Assembly: GCA_003818205.1 (NCBI GenBank)
Contig: RPRQ01000012.1
Span: forward strand, 1 to 64,000
Origin: Bacteroidales bacterium
GTDB lineage: Bacteria > Bacteroidota > Bacteroidia > Bacteroidales > Tenuifilaceae
Direction: 5' to 3'
Length of the DNA stretch: 64,000 nt
A model generated the notes under the pieces. That model was not told the origin of the DNA, searched no databases, and saw only the letters and a list, made by a program, of their open reading frames with translations. Made by a program: the position numbers and the translations under genes. Below, piece by piece: positions 26,530 to 35,941 of the stretch. Position 1 is the first letter of the stretch, and the number at the start of each line of letters is the position of its first letter.

Positions 26530-27005
26530 GAGAAATAATTAATTACTTCAAAAGCATATTCTTCGCCCTCAAGTCCCTTTGGACTGGGATGAAGGTAACG
26601 GGGTCTTATTTTTTTAGACCTTGGACGATAATTACCCAACAGTATCCTGAGAATCGAAAGACTCTTAAGATGTTTGAGCGTACCAAGGGCGAATTGGTAA
26701 TGCCTCATAACGACAAGAATGAGCATCAGTGTACTGCTTGCGGTATATGTCAGATGAACTGCCCCAATGGGACTATTGCGATAACATCGTTAAGCATAGA
26801 AACCCCTGATGGCAAGAAGAAAAAGGCGCTCGATAAGTACATTTATAACCTTGGTATGTGCACATTCTGCGGACTATGCGTAAAGGTTTGTCCATCGGAT
26901 GCAATCGTGTTTTCGAATAAGTTTGAGCATGCCGTTTTCAATAAGAACAAGCTTGTGAAAACTCTAAATAAAGAAGGTTCAACCTTAAAGAAAGGGGTCG
27001 AATAA
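26526..27005 (+). CDS. nuoI: NADH-quinone oxidoreductase subunit I
   Basis: This is 159 residues from the ATG at 26526, which overlaps the nuoH TGA; a longer frame from 26445 lies inside nuoH and is rejected. It carries two 4Fe-4S ferredoxin motifs: Cys69, 72, 75, 79 ([11 protein letters not shown]) and Cys112, 115, 118, 122 ([11 protein letters not shown]), the N6a/N6b clusters that pass electrons to NuoB. The C-terminal Lys-rich tail ([13 protein letters not shown]) is unremarkable. The stop overlaps nuoJ by one base. Confidence 0.95.
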   Translation: MREIINYFKSIFFALKSLWTGMKVTGSYFFRPWTIITQQYPENRKTLKMFERTKGELVMPHNDKNEHQCTACGICQMNCPNGTIAITSLSIETPDGKKKKALDKYIYNLGMCTFCGLCVKVCPSDAIVFSNKFEHAVFNKNKLVKTLNKEGSTLKKGVE

Positions 27006-27526
27006 TGGAAATCACAGTAAACCACTTAATGTTTGGCCTGTTTGCGGCTATGATTATGGTCTTCTCGATTCTTACAGTTACAACTCGTAGAATATTGAGA
27101 GCTGCTACCTTTCTACTCCTAGTATTAGTTGCTACCGCAGGGCTATACTTTATGCTTAACTATCAGTTCATGGCAGGGGTTCAGCTTACGCTATATGCTG
27201 GGGGTATTGTTGTTCTAATTATCTTCTCGATATTACTAACTAGCCATATCAGTCAGAAATTTGAACCGGTAGGTTGGAAAAAAGCATATTTTTCGGCTCT
27301 TGCCTCAATTGCTGGTGCAATTCTATGTATTACTACCATTCTTCAGCACAAATTTCAAGCAACCACAGAGGCTGCTAAGGAGATTGATATGAAGTTAATT
27401 GGTAATAGTATGCTCAGCACCGATAGGGATGGCTATGCTTTACCATTCGAGGTAATCAGTGTTCTATTGTTAGCCGCAATGATTGGGGCTATTGTTGTTG
27501 CTAAACGTAAGAAATTAAAAGAATAA
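27005..27526 (+). CDS. nuoJ: NADH-quinone oxidoreductase subunit J
   Basis: This 173-residue protein has five membrane helices. TM3, with the conserved glycine-rich segment VQLTLYAGGIVVLIIF (about 58-73), is the pi-bulge helix of the family. NuoJ lies between the NuoH/A/K core and the antiporter subunits. It starts in the TAATG overlap with nuoI and ends 3 bases before nuoK. Confidence 0.93.
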   Translation: MEITVNHLMFGLFAAMIMVFSILTVTTRRILRAATFLLLVLVATAGLYFMLNYQFMAGVQLTLYAGGIVVLIIFSILLTSHISQKFEPVGWKKAYFSALASIAGAILCITTILQHKFQATTEAAKEIDMKLIGNSMLSTDRDGYALPFEVISVLLLAAMIGAIVVAKRKKLKE

Positions 27527-27529
27527 GCT

Positions 27530-27850
27530 ATGCTAAACGCAGGTATACCAATGGAGGCCTTTTTAGTGGTAAGCACGCTGATGTTTTTTGCGGGTGTTTA
27601 CGGTTTCCTCACACGTCGGAATTTGATAACGATACTGATGTCGGTGGAGCTAATTCTGAACTCGGTGAATATTAACTTTTTAGTATTCAATCGGTTTCTC
27701 TATCCCGATAAACTTCAGGGTCATTTCTTCTCGCTATTTATTATAGCGATTGCTGCAGCCGAAGCTGCCGTTGCCATTGCGATTATTATTAATATTTACA
27801 GACACTTCAACACGATTAACGTTGAGGATGTCGATAAGATGAGATATTAA
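27530..27850 (+). CDS. nuoK: NADH-quinone oxidoreductase subunit K
   Basis: This 106-residue protein has three helices. The conserved acidic residues for proton transfer are in SVELILNSVNINFLVF (about 38-53, Glu40) and AIAAAEAAVAIAIIINIYR (Glu in helix 3). NuoK is the MrpC-like subunit that links proton channels. It sits between nuoJ and nuoL with short spacers. Confidence 0.94.
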   Translation: MLNAGIPMEAFLVVSTLMFFAGVYGFLTRRNLITILMSVELILNSVNINFLVFNRFLYPDKLQGHFFSLFIIAIAAAEAAVAIAIIINIYRHFNTINVEDVDKMRY

Positions 27851-27877
27851 AATCTGTCATCTCCAAATACTTAAACT

Positions 27878-29800
27878 ATGTCAGGTTTTCAGTACGCCGT
27901 ATTAATTCCGATAATTCCCTTTCTAATGTTCCTATTAATAGGACTAGTTGGGCATAAAATGAAACCTGCTTTGGCTGGTTTAATCGGTACAACAGGTTTG
28001 TTTATATCGACCGTTCTCTCGTATATTACCGCTTACCAATACTTTTTTGTATCGGGTAAGGTTGACGGGGTATATCAAAAAATAATTGCTTTCAACACGG
28101 TTTGGCTACAGCTAACCGATAAGCTGCACATCGATATGGGAGTAATGATTGACCCCATATCAGTGATGATGCTAATTGTTGTAACCACAGTTTCCTTGAT
28201 GGTGCATATCTACAGCAACGGATATATGAAAGGAGAACGTGGATTCCAACGTTTCTTCGCATTCCTTGGCCTGTTCAGCTTCTCGATGCTTGGTTTAGTT
28301 TTAGCAACCAATATCTTCCAAATGTATATCTTCTGGGAGTTAGTGGGAGTTTCATCGTTCTTGCTAATCAGCTTTTACTACGATAAACCGAGTGCCGTTG
28401 CTGCAGGAAAAAAGGCATTCATCGTTACCCGTTTTGCTGACCTTGGTTTTTTGATTGGTATTCTATTGCTATCATACTTCACCCAAACATTTGATTTTGT
28501 AACGTTAACAAGCCCTGGATGTCCTGCTATTGCTCAAGCAGCAGGTGTTACTTTTATGGGGGCTTCAGTTGTTACAATAGCTCTTGTGCTGATGTTTATG
28601 GGAGGTGCTGGTAAATCGGCGATGTTCCCGCTACATATTTGGCTACCCGATGCCATGGAGGGTCCAACCCCTGTTTCAGCTCTTATTCACGCTGCAACCA
28701 TGGTTGTTGCTGGTGTTTTTCTAGTCGCTCGACTATTCCCAATATTTGCATTAACATCTCCTGATGCTTTAACCATTGTTGCGTATGTAGGAGGTTTTAC
28801 TTCACTGTTTGCAGCTGTTATAGCATGTACTCAGAATGATATTAAACGAGTTTTAGCTTACTCAACCATATCGCAGATTGGTTATATGATGCTTGCCCTC
28901 GGCGTTTCAGGTTATGGTGGTCATGATGGTCTTGGTTTTATGGCAGGAAACTTCCACCTGTTCACACACGCGATGTTTAAAGCGTTACTATTCCTTGGTG
29001 CTGGTTCAATAATCCATGCTGTTCATAGCAACCTGATGACCGAGATGGGGGGTTTGAGAAAATATCTACCTATAACCCACATTACTTTCCTTATTGCCTG
29101 TTTAACCATTGCTGGTGTTCCATTCCTTTCAGGTTTCTTTAGCAAGGATGAGATTTTAACTGCCGCATATCATCACGATAAGATTTTATTCTTTGTAGAG
29201 TATGCAGTTGCTGGTTTAACAGCATTCTATATGTTCCGTTTATACTTCAATGTTTTCTGGGGAGAGGATAGACATTATCATCATACACCTCATGAGTCTC
29301 CACTAATCATGACTTTGCCATTGATGTTCCTTGCTTTTGCATCGATATTTGCAGGATATATTCCATTTAGCGAGTTAGTAACATCTGATGGAGCAGCATT
29401 TGAGGCACATATTGAAATGCCGATTGCAGCAGCATCTGTAGGAATTGGTCTTCTAGGAATATTTGTTGCTTGGTTCATGTATATGAAACCTAAGGATGCT
29501 CCTGCCAAGATGGCCACAATGTTTAAGCATGTCTATAAATGGTCGTACAATAAGTTTTATATGGACGAGGTTTACCTTTTTGTTACCAAAAAGATAATCT
29601 TTAATTATATCTCAAAACCGGTTGCTTGGTTCGATAGGCATGTAGTTGATGCTACCATGAACGGATTTGCTTGGGCAACTAACTATGCATCATATCATAT
29701 TAGAGAGTTACAATCAGGTCAGCTTCAGAAATATGCTTTTGTATTTATTTCTGGCGTGCTAGTTTTGGTTCTTTCGTTCGTGTATTTTTTCATGAACTAG
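27878..29800 (+). CDS. nuoL: NADH-quinone oxidoreductase subunit L
   Basis: This 640-residue antiporter-like subunit with about 15-16 helices has conserved elements FFAFLGLFSFSMLGLV, MYIFWELVGVSSFLLISF (proton-channel Glu), DAMEGPTPVSALIHAATMVV (discontinuous helix with Lys/His relay) and AYSTISQIGYMMLALG. The C-terminal lateral helix region and last helix FVFISGVLVLVLSFVYFFMN are present. It is the distal proton pump of complex I. A GGAATGATGG-type repeat region of 344 bases separates it from nuoM. Confidence 0.94.
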   Translation: MSGFQYAVLIPIIPFLMFLLIGLVGHKMKPALAGLIGTTGLFISTVLSYITAYQYFFVSGKVDGVYQKIIAFNTVWLQLTDKLHIDMGVMIDPISVMMLIVVTTVSLMVHIYSNGYMKGERGFQRFFAFLGLFSFSMLGLVLATNIFQMYIFWELVGVSSFLLISFYYDKPSAVAAGKKAFIVTRFADLGFLIGILLLSYFTQTFDFVTLTSPGCPAIAQAAGVTFMGASVVTIALVLMFMGGAGKSAMFPLHIWLPDAMEGPTPVSALIHAATMVVAGVFLVARLFPIFALTSPDALTIVAYVGGFTSLFAAVIACTQNDIKRVLAYSTISQIGYMMLALGVSGYGGHDGLGFMAGNFHLFTHAMFKALLFLGAGSIIHAVHSNLMTEMGGLRKYLPITHITFLIACLTIAGVPFLSGFFSKDEILTAAYHHDKILFFVEYAVAGLTAFYMFRLYFNVFWGEDRHYHHTPHESPLIMTLPLMFLAFASIFAGYIPFSELVTSDGAAFEAHIEMPIAAASVGIGLLGIFVAWFMYMKPKDAPAKMATMFKHVYKWSYNKFYMDEVYLFVTKKIIFNYISKPVAWFDRHVVDATMNGFAWATNYASYHIRELQSGQLQKYAFVFISGVLVLVLSFVYFFMN

Positions 29801-29802
29801 GT

Positions 29803-30117
29803 TGTGGGAGGGAAGATGGAAGAATGGAATGTGGGAAGGATGGAATACTGGAAGAGGTGCAGGTAGGGGATTGGAAGAATGGAATGATGGAATAGTGGAA
29901 GAGCGGCAACAAGGGATTATGAATAATACGGAGTGTAATATTGTAAGAATATAAATGCTAAGGATTCTTTTCTATTACCAAAAAAATGAAGAGTTTGTTT
30001 TATAATAAATAAAAATGAAAAGAAATAGGAATGTTAGTTCGAATAAAAGGAATGAAACGAGGACGTTTGCTCTTGGGTCTTCCATTATTCCAACATTCCA
30101 TTATTCCTTTTTTCACT
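29803..30117. repeat. Inverted GGAATGATGG-type word repeat between nuoL and nuoM
   Basis: The left part (29803-29910) is a run of degenerate words such as GATGGAAGAATGGAATG and GGATGGAATACTGGAAG. The right part (about 30083-30117) is the inverted set, GTCTTCCATTATTCCAACATTCC. The AT-rich spacer holds no gene. The 344-base nuoL-nuoM gap is unusual for this operon, whose other spacers are mostly under 30 bases. A shorter element of the same family is nested at 35256-35393. Confidence 0.75.
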
Positions 30118-30144
30118 TAATTAACCGATTTTAACAGCATAACC

Positions 30145-31650
30145 ATGGGTATACTATCATTTCTGGTATTAATACCAACGATTACGATAATCGCGATACT
30201 GTTTACCAACGACAAGAAACAGGCTCGGCTTGTATCAGCAATTGGTACGGGTATTCAGCTAGTACTCGCAGGAGTTCTTGTTTGGATGTATCTTACGGAA
30301 CGTTCTGCAGGTAATACTGCTGCAATGCTTTTTACGCAGGATTTCATGTGGTATCCAAACCTTAATATTCACTATGCAGTGGGTGTTGATGGAATATCAG
30401 TGGCGATGATAGCACTTACTGCTGTTGTTCTTTTTGCTGGGATATTCGCATCGTGGGAGGTTGAATTTCTAAATAGAGAGTTTTTCATTTCGCTTATCTT
30501 ATTATCAGGTGGGGTATTCGGATTCTTTATCTCTCTCGATTTGTTTACCATGTTCCTGTTTTACGAACTTGCGGTTATTCCGATGTACCTGCTGATTGGT
30601 ATTTGGGGTACAGGTCCTAAAGAGTATTCGGCAATGAAGTTGACCCTAATGCTTATGGGCGGTTCAGCGCTGCTTCTAGTAGGATTACTTGGTATCTATA
30701 TGAACTCAGCTCCTGCTGGTCAGCCATTAACTTTCAATCTACTCGAAATTGCTAAAGTAACTATACCCATTGAGGCACAACGACTATTCTTTCCATTAAC
30801 ATTTGTTGGCTTTGGAGTTCTTGGTGCGTTATTTCCACTACACACTTGGTCGCCTGATGGTCATGCCTCTGCGCCAACCGCGGTTTCGATGCTACACGCG
30901 GGTGTGTTGATGAAACTTGGAGGTTACGGCTGCTTTAGAGTTGCCATGTACCTAATGCCTGAAGCCGCACATGAAATGGCTTGGATATTTATCATTTTAA
31001 CCACCATCAGCGTTGTTTATGGTGCTTATGGTGCAATCGTGCAGAAAGACCTTAAATATATCAATGCTTATTCTTCAGTTAGTCACTGCGGACTTGTAAT
31101 CTTCGCTTTGCTGATGATGAATAAAACATCAATGGACGGTGCAATTCTACAGATGATTTCACACGGTTTGATGACAGCCCTTTTCTTTGCTTTAATCGGC
31201 ATGATTTACGGACGTACTCATACTCGAAATATCTACGAAATGGGCGGCTTGATGAAAGTTATTCCTTTTCTATCGGTTGTTTATGTAATTGCTGGTCTTG
31301 CATCACTTGGTCTTCCTGGTTTAAGCGGATTCGTTGCCGAGATGACCGTATTTGTTGGTGCGTTCCAACACGCTGATACTTTCCATAGAGTTGCCACAAT
31401 TATTGTAACAACATCAATCGTTGTTACTGCTGTATATATTCTAAGAGTTGTCGGAATTCTACTTCTTGGTCCGATAAAGAACGAGGAGTTCAATCATTTT
31501 AAGGATGCTAAATGGTTTGAGAAACTTTCAACCATTACACTTTTAGTAATGATTGCAGCAATTGGTTTGGCTCCACTTTGGCTATCGAATATGATTCAGC
31601 ATAGCCTTATTCCAATTATTCAAAAATTAGCTGTAACAACAGGGATTTAA
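30145..31650 (+). CDS. nuoM: NADH-quinone oxidoreductase subunit M
   Basis: This 501-residue antiporter-like subunit with 13-14 helices has conserved TMFLFYELAVIPMYLLIGIWG (Glu of the proton channel), TWSPDGHASAPTAVSMLHAGVLMKLGGYG and NAYSSVSHCGLVIFAL. It is downstream of a repeat-filled gap and 12 bases before nuoN. It uses the ATG at 30145. It is intact. Confidence 0.95.
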   Translation: MGILSFLVLIPTITIIAILFTNDKKQARLVSAIGTGIQLVLAGVLVWMYLTERSAGNTAAMLFTQDFMWYPNLNIHYAVGVDGISVAMIALTAVVLFAGIFASWEVEFLNREFFISLILLSGGVFGFFISLDLFTMFLFYELAVIPMYLLIGIWGTGPKEYSAMKLTLMLMGGSALLLVGLLGIYMNSAPAGQPLTFNLLEIAKVTIPIEAQRLFFPLTFVGFGVLGALFPLHTWSPDGHASAPTAVSMLHAGVLMKLGGYGCFRVAMYLMPEAAHEMAWIFIILTTISVVYGAYGAIVQKDLKYINAYSSVSHCGLVIFALLMMNKTSMDGAILQMISHGLMTALFFALIGMIYGRTHTRNIYEMGGLMKVIPFLSVVYVIAGLASLGLPGLSGFVAEMTVFVGAFQHADTFHRVATIIVTTSIVVTAVYILRVVGILLLGPIKNEEFNHFKDAKWFEKLSTITLLVMIAAIGLAPLWLSNMIQHSLIPIIQKLAVTTGI

Positions 31651-31662
31651 TCTATTGATACT

Positions 31663-33084
31663 ATGAACTTGAATAGTTTTCTTTTAATGCGCCACGAGAT
31701 TGTTCTAATAGCCGTTGCGCTTATTATACTGATAGCCGAGATATTCACCTCGGACCAGAACAAAGGACGTATCCGTGGACTGGCTATTATCCTATTTGCC
31801 CTGAATACCATCATTGGATTTTTTCCTGCTGAAACAGGAACTCTTTTTGGTGGGATGTTTACCACAATTCCTTTGCATATCGTTGTTAAGAACATTTTAA
31901 ACATCGGTACGCTGATTGTGCTCATCCAATCGAATGCATGGCTTAAAACCGAAGAGAATAGCGATAAATTCCCCGAGTTTTACGTTCTGTTGATATCAAC
32001 CCTTGTGGGGATGTTCTTTATGATTTCGGCAGGCGATTTCTTGATGTTCTATTTAGGCTTAGAACTTGCAACAATTCCTTTAGCAGCACTAGTTGCTTAC
32101 GACCGTTTCCGCAGTCAATCTGCCGAGGGCGGTATTAAGCTGATTCTATCATCAGCATTCTCATCAGGAATAATGCTTTACGGTATTTCCATGATTTATG
32201 GTATGTACGGCAGCATCTATTTCGATATGCTTAGCCCTGCAATGGCCATGAATAGCTTAACAATCCTTGCATTTATATTCTTCTTTGCAGGAATGGCCTT
32301 TAAAATCTCGTTGGTACCATTCCATCTATGGGCAGCCGATGTTTACGAGGGTGCTCCTGTAAATGTAACCTCATACCTTTCGGTAATATCAAAGGGAGCA
32401 GCAGTATTTATTCTTACTGTTATCCTTTTCAAGGTATTCCCAACCATATCTGATTTATGGCAAAAAGTTGTATGGGTTATTGCGGTAATGACCATGACCA
32501 TTGGTAACCTATTCGCCATTCGTCAACAGAACTTGAAACGATTCATTGCATTTTCGAGTATCTCACAGGCAGGTTTCTTCCTATTAGGTGTGATTGGTGG
32601 AAATGAGATGGGTATGACGGCCATCGTTTACTACATGTTGGTATACATCTTCTCAAACCTTGGTGTTTTTGGTGTAATTGCAATTATATCGAACAAATCG
32701 GGTAAGGAGAATATGGACGACTACAATGGTCTTTACCATACCAACCCGATGCTCAGCTTAACCATGATGCTTGCATTGTTCTCGTTGGCAGGTATTCCTC
32801 CCGTTGCTGGTTTCTTTGGTAAATTCTTCCTCTTCACCGCAGCAGCGCAGAAAGGTTTCTATATCCTTGTATTAATTGCCACAATCAACACAATCGTATC
32901 ATTGTATTACTATCTACTTATTGTAAAGGCAATGTTTATCAATAAGAGCGAAACCCCAATTCCTTACTTCAAGAGCGATTTTTACACCAAACTTGGTTTA
33001 GGTATTTGTATTGCTGGTCTTGTTATTGTAGGTTTTGCAAGCGGTATCTGGGAGATGATAGCAAAGTTGGCTTTTGGGATGTAA
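31663..33084 (+). CDS. nuoN: NADH-quinone oxidoreductase subunit N
   Basis: This 473-residue antiporter-like subunit has FYLGLELATIPLAALVAYDR (channel Glu), FKISLVPFHLWAADVYEGAPV and IAFSSISQAGFFLLG. It is the last nuo gene; a hairpin terminator follows. The complement found here is A, B, C, D, H, I, J, K, L, M, N only, so electrons must enter by another donor or via subunits encoded elsewhere. Confidence 0.95.
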   Translation: MNLNSFLLMRHEIVLIAVALIILIAEIFTSDQNKGRIRGLAIILFALNTIIGFFPAETGTLFGGMFTTIPLHIVVKNILNIGTLIVLIQSNAWLKTEENSDKFPEFYVLLISTLVGMFFMISAGDFLMFYLGLELATIPLAALVAYDRFRSQSAEGGIKLILSSAFSSGIMLYGISMIYGMYGSIYFDMLSPAMAMNSLTILAFIFFFAGMAFKISLVPFHLWAADVYEGAPVNVTSYLSVISKGAAVFILTVILFKVFPTISDLWQKVVWVIAVMTMTIGNLFAIRQQNLKRFIAFSSISQAGFFLLGVIGGNEMGMTAIVYYMLVYIFSNLGVFGVIAIISNKSGKENMDDYNGLYHTNPMLSLTMMLALFSLAGIPPVAGFFGKFFLFTAAAQKGFYILVLIATINTIVSLYYYLLIVKAMFINKSETPIPYFKSDFYTKLGLGICIAGLVIVGFASGIWEMIAKLAFGM

Positions 33085-33146
33085 TTTAAAAGTTGATAAG
33101 CTAATAAGTTGACAAGTTAATAAGTAATTCTACAAAATAATTCAGG

Positions 33147-33174
33147 GCACAATTCGAAAGGGTTGTGCTTTTTT
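33147..33174 (+). terminator. Intrinsic terminator at the end of the nuo operon
   Basis: GCACAA pairs with TTGTGC around a 10-base loop, followed by TTTTTT. It lies about 60 bases after nuoN and before the C69 peptidase gene. Confidence 0.7.
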
Positions 33175-33250
33175 GTTTAATTTAAAACAAATATCATTTT
33201 TATCTCCTCAAAAATGTTATACTTTGAAGCCCAAAATAAAACGTAAAACT

Positions 33251-34885
33251 ATGAAAAGGTTAGCTTACATACTTAGTATATCAATTACCTTATTTGCAGT
33301 AAATATAGGTAATGCATGTACTATTATTGTTGCTGGAAAAAAGGCAACGGTAGATGGTTCTGTACTTGTATCACACTCCGATGGTGGAGCCGACTGCCGT
33401 TTTAGGGTAATTCCTCGAATGACATTCCCAAAGGGATCAAAGGCACCTGTTTACTGGGGCATTCAGGATATCAGACCCTCTATGGACAGCCTTGGTAAAA
33501 TTATTGGGTATATTCCGCAGGTTGAGCAAACCTACTCATATATCCACTCAGCTCTTCCCCATATTAACGAGTATCAGCTTGCCATTGGTGAGAGCACTCT
33601 TAGCCAGCGCGAAGAGCTAAAGTTCAAATTCGGCGAAGGCGAACAGATAATGACCGTTGAGCAGGCTCAGATTTTTGCTCTACAGCGTTGTAAAACGGCT
33701 TTAGAAGCAGTAACGCTTATTGGTAAATTAATGGAAGAGTATGGTTTTCTCCCTTCATGCGTTGACGAGTCTGAAGCGCTTGCCATTGCTGATGCGAATG
33801 AGGTATGGATATTTGAAGTGTTCGGAGTAGGTGCGTGGAAAAAATCGAGTGGTCAGCCAGGATGCCTTTGGGCAGCTATACGCGTTCCCGACGATCATGT
33901 TGCTATGATTCCCAATTGGAGCACAATTAAAGAGATTGATACTACTCGCAACGATTGCATGGCTTCGCCAAACTACAAGCAGTTTGCTATCGATAAGGGT
34001 TGGTATAACCCTGCTAAGGGCGAACCTTTTATTTGGCAGAAAGTATATGCCCCAATTGCCCGAGAATGGGCAACAGCAAGATTTTGGCTTTTCTACTCAA
34101 CATATGCACCTGGGCTAGCAAAGTATCCTGAGCGTAAAATTAAATCCCCTTTCGATGGAATGAACCCATATGTTCAGTATGTTGAGGAGTTGGATATGTA
34201 TCCATTCTCTGTTAAACCAGTAAATCAGATTTCACATAAGGATATATTTAGCTTTTTTAGATCAACTTTCGAAGGGACAATCTATGATATGACTTCCGAT
34301 CCTGATTGGTATATTCCTGGTCCCGATGGTAAAATGGTGCTTAGCCCATTGGCAACTCCATTCCCAACTAGGGAAATGCAAAAACTCCTCGACCTTAACT
34401 GGCGTAGAAATGTGGCTAGAGGAGGTTTTGGGATGGTTGCTCAGCTACGTTCATGGTTGCCTCCAAGTATTGGCGGCATTTACTGGGTTTATCTTGATAA
34501 TCAGGTTGTTTCACCATTCGTTCCTATTTACGCTGGGGTAACCAAGATTAATCCGCTTTATCAAACCTATGATCCTAAAAAATATAGCGATAAATCGGCT
34601 CGATGGGCATACGACTTTGTCGATAACCTCATGTATTTGAAATGGCAGGATGCCTGGAAGGATGTAAAACCTGTTCGTGATTCACTTGAAAATGCCACAT
34701 TTATTGAGATGGTTGATATTGAGAAGAAAGCGCTAGAATTGCATAAAAAAAACCCCGAAAAGGCCAATCAGCTGCTTACCGAATATGTTTGGAAAAAGAT
34801 GGATCAAAGTGTAGATGCTTATGTACAATTACGCAACCTCCTTTTGATGAAATATACAAACAATAAGCAGGGGATAAATTTTTAA
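33251..34885 (+). CDS. C69-family dipeptidase (exported)
   Basis: This is about 544 residues from the ATG at 33251; a TTG-start frame from 33173 is longer but lacks a sensible signal. The signal peptide MKRLAYILSISITLFAVNIG is followed by NA and Cys23, which becomes the catalytic N-terminal Cys of the mature Ntn-hydrolase (CTIIVAGKKATVDGS), as in PepD-like C69 peptidases. Other motifs are VLVSHSDGGADCRFRV, IGESTLSQR and a C-terminal region rich in aromatic residues. The family cleaves dipeptides; here it probably acts in the periplasm. A MITE sits 2 bases after the stop codon. Confidence 0.85.
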   Translation: MKRLAYILSISITLFAVNIGNACTIIVAGKKATVDGSVLVSHSDGGADCRFRVIPRMTFPKGSKAPVYWGIQDIRPSMDSLGKIIGYIPQVEQTYSYIHSALPHINEYQLAIGESTLSQREELKFKFGEGEQIMTVEQAQIFALQRCKTALEAVTLIGKLMEEYGFLPSCVDESEALAIADANEVWIFEVFGVGAWKKSSGQPGCLWAAIRVPDDHVAMIPNWSTIKEIDTTRNDCMASPNYKQFAIDKGWYNPAKGEPFIWQKVYAPIAREWATARFWLFYSTYAPGLAKYPERKIKSPFDGMNPYVQYVEELDMYPFSVKPVNQISHKDIFSFFRSTFEGTIYDMTSDPDWYIPGPDGKMVLSPLATPFPTREMQKLLDLNWRRNVARGGFGMVAQLRSWLPPSIGGIYWVYLDNQVVSPFVPIYAGVTKINPLYQTYDPKKYSDKSARWAYDFVDNLMYLKWQDAWKDVKPVRDSLENATFIEMVDIEKKALELHKKNPEKANQLLTEYVWKKMDQSVDAYVQLRNLLLMKYTNNKQGINF

Positions 34886-34887
34886 TA

Positions 34888-35018
34888 TAACGTGAGATCG
34901 ATATAAGAATGCTTATTATATCATTATTTATTAGTGCTTTAATGCCAAAATTTCTCCCATCAAAGCAAAATATTGATAATATAGCATTTAAATTGTTTCT
35001 TACGTTGAACTGACGTTA
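34888..35018. mobile_element. MITE-X copy 1 (131 bp)
   Basis: The ends are imperfect inverted repeats: TAACGTGAGATCGATATAAG and, at the right, the complement of TAACGTCAGTTCAACGTAAG. The interior matches 35191-35461. It has no coding capacity and lies between the C69 peptidase stop codon and that gene's terminator hairpin. Flanking ATA/TA could be a target duplication but is not decisive in AT-rich DNA. Confidence 0.75.
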
Positions 35019-35041
35019 ATATACGTTGTAAGAAAATCAAA

Positions 35042-35072
35042 AAGGCATGATTCGAATGGATCATGCCTTTTT
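35042..35072 (+). terminator. Intrinsic terminator displaced from the C69 gene by MITE-X
   Basis: GGCATGAT pairs with ATCATGCC around an 8-base loop, followed by TTTTTT. It is the likely terminator of the C69 peptidase transcript, now about 155 bases past the stop codon because of the inserted MITE. Confidence 0.75.
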
Positions 35073-35190
35073 TAATGATTTTTTTAAGCCATAAGAGAAA
35101 ATAAATATAAAATTAAAGAGCCAAAAAACATGATCAACTAAAGTTTAAATAGGATATGCTGATTAAGTGTTAAAACGCAGAAATGTAAAG

Positions 35191-35461
35191 TAACGTGAGT
35201 TCGATATAAGAATGCTTATTATATCATTATTTATTAGTGCTTTAATACCAAAATTATGTTTTTGGAAGACTGGAAGACTGGAATATTGGAGTTACTTCTA
35301 ACTTATTTCTTCCAATATTCCATTTTTCCATCATTGGCTACGCCGAACTAGCTGCGCTGAGCTCACTCCGTTCGGTTCGCAAGCTCAGTTCCATTTCTCC
35401 AATCAAAGCAAAATATTGATAATATAGCATTTAAATTATTTCTTACGTCGAACTGACGTTA
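35191..35461. mobile_element. MITE-X copy 2, nested in MITE-F and itself interrupted
   Basis: It shares the ends TAACGTGAGTTCGATATAAG and the complement TTACGTCGAACTGACGTTA with copy 1. It is 271 bp because a word-repeat element (35256-35393) sits inside; removing that leaves 133 bp, matching the 131 bp of copy 1. Confidence 0.8.
35256..35393. repeat. GGAAGACTGG-type element nested in MITE-X
   Basis: It contains TGGAAGACTGGAAGACTGG and TGGAATATTGGA facing TCCAATATTCCA, then a GC-rich palindromic stretch (GAGCTCACTCCGTTCGGTTC). It belongs to the same word family as the nuoL-nuoM gap. Relative to MITE-X copy 1 it is a clean insertion of about 138 bases. Confidence 0.7.
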
Positions 35462-35941
35462 AAATATTACAACAATTCTTTGCTGTGTAAGCGCAAGCAT
35501 TCTTTATGTAAAAGCCTAAAATACGTGCACTTGTTATTCTAATTTTAATCCCGTAGGGATGACATTATGGTAGAAAGTATAGCTGGGAACAGATGAAATG
35601 CCGTAGGCATGACATTATTCTCTGTTCTATCTACTTTATAATGTCGATCCTATGGAGTTAAAATACTACATTGATACATTTTCTACCATAATTTCACCCC
35701 TCTGAGGTTTTTTTTAATGGTTTCATAAACCTATTTGTGACTTAATCAACAGATCCTAAATATAACTCATCGTTAGCTGGACTGATGTTATAGAATTTGA
35801 AGAATGTTATTGTAGAGGGAAATAGCCTTTAGATTGTTTATATAAAAAAATAACTTTCATCAAAAAAGATGATTTATTTTCATTTTCTCATGAGTACAGT
35901 TTACTTTTACATATGCTCGTTTAATTACAAACCTACTGATA

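Larger units (their letters stand above)
35150..35758. mobile_element. MITE-F copy A, interrupted by MITE-X copy 2
   Basis: The ends TAGGATATGCTGATTAAGT and the complement of TAGGATCTGTTGATTAAGT are inverted repeats. The interior matches the intact copy at 37212-37542 (CCCGTAGGGATGACATTATG, GCCGTAGGCATGACATTATT). At 35191-35461 a MITE-X copy splits it. Without that insertion copy A would be about 338 bp, close to the 331 bp of copy B. No gene is present. Confidence 0.8.

Noticed and set aside
33173-33250. N-terminal extension of the C69 peptidase
   Set aside because: It begins with TTG inside the nuo terminator and would bury the signal peptide.
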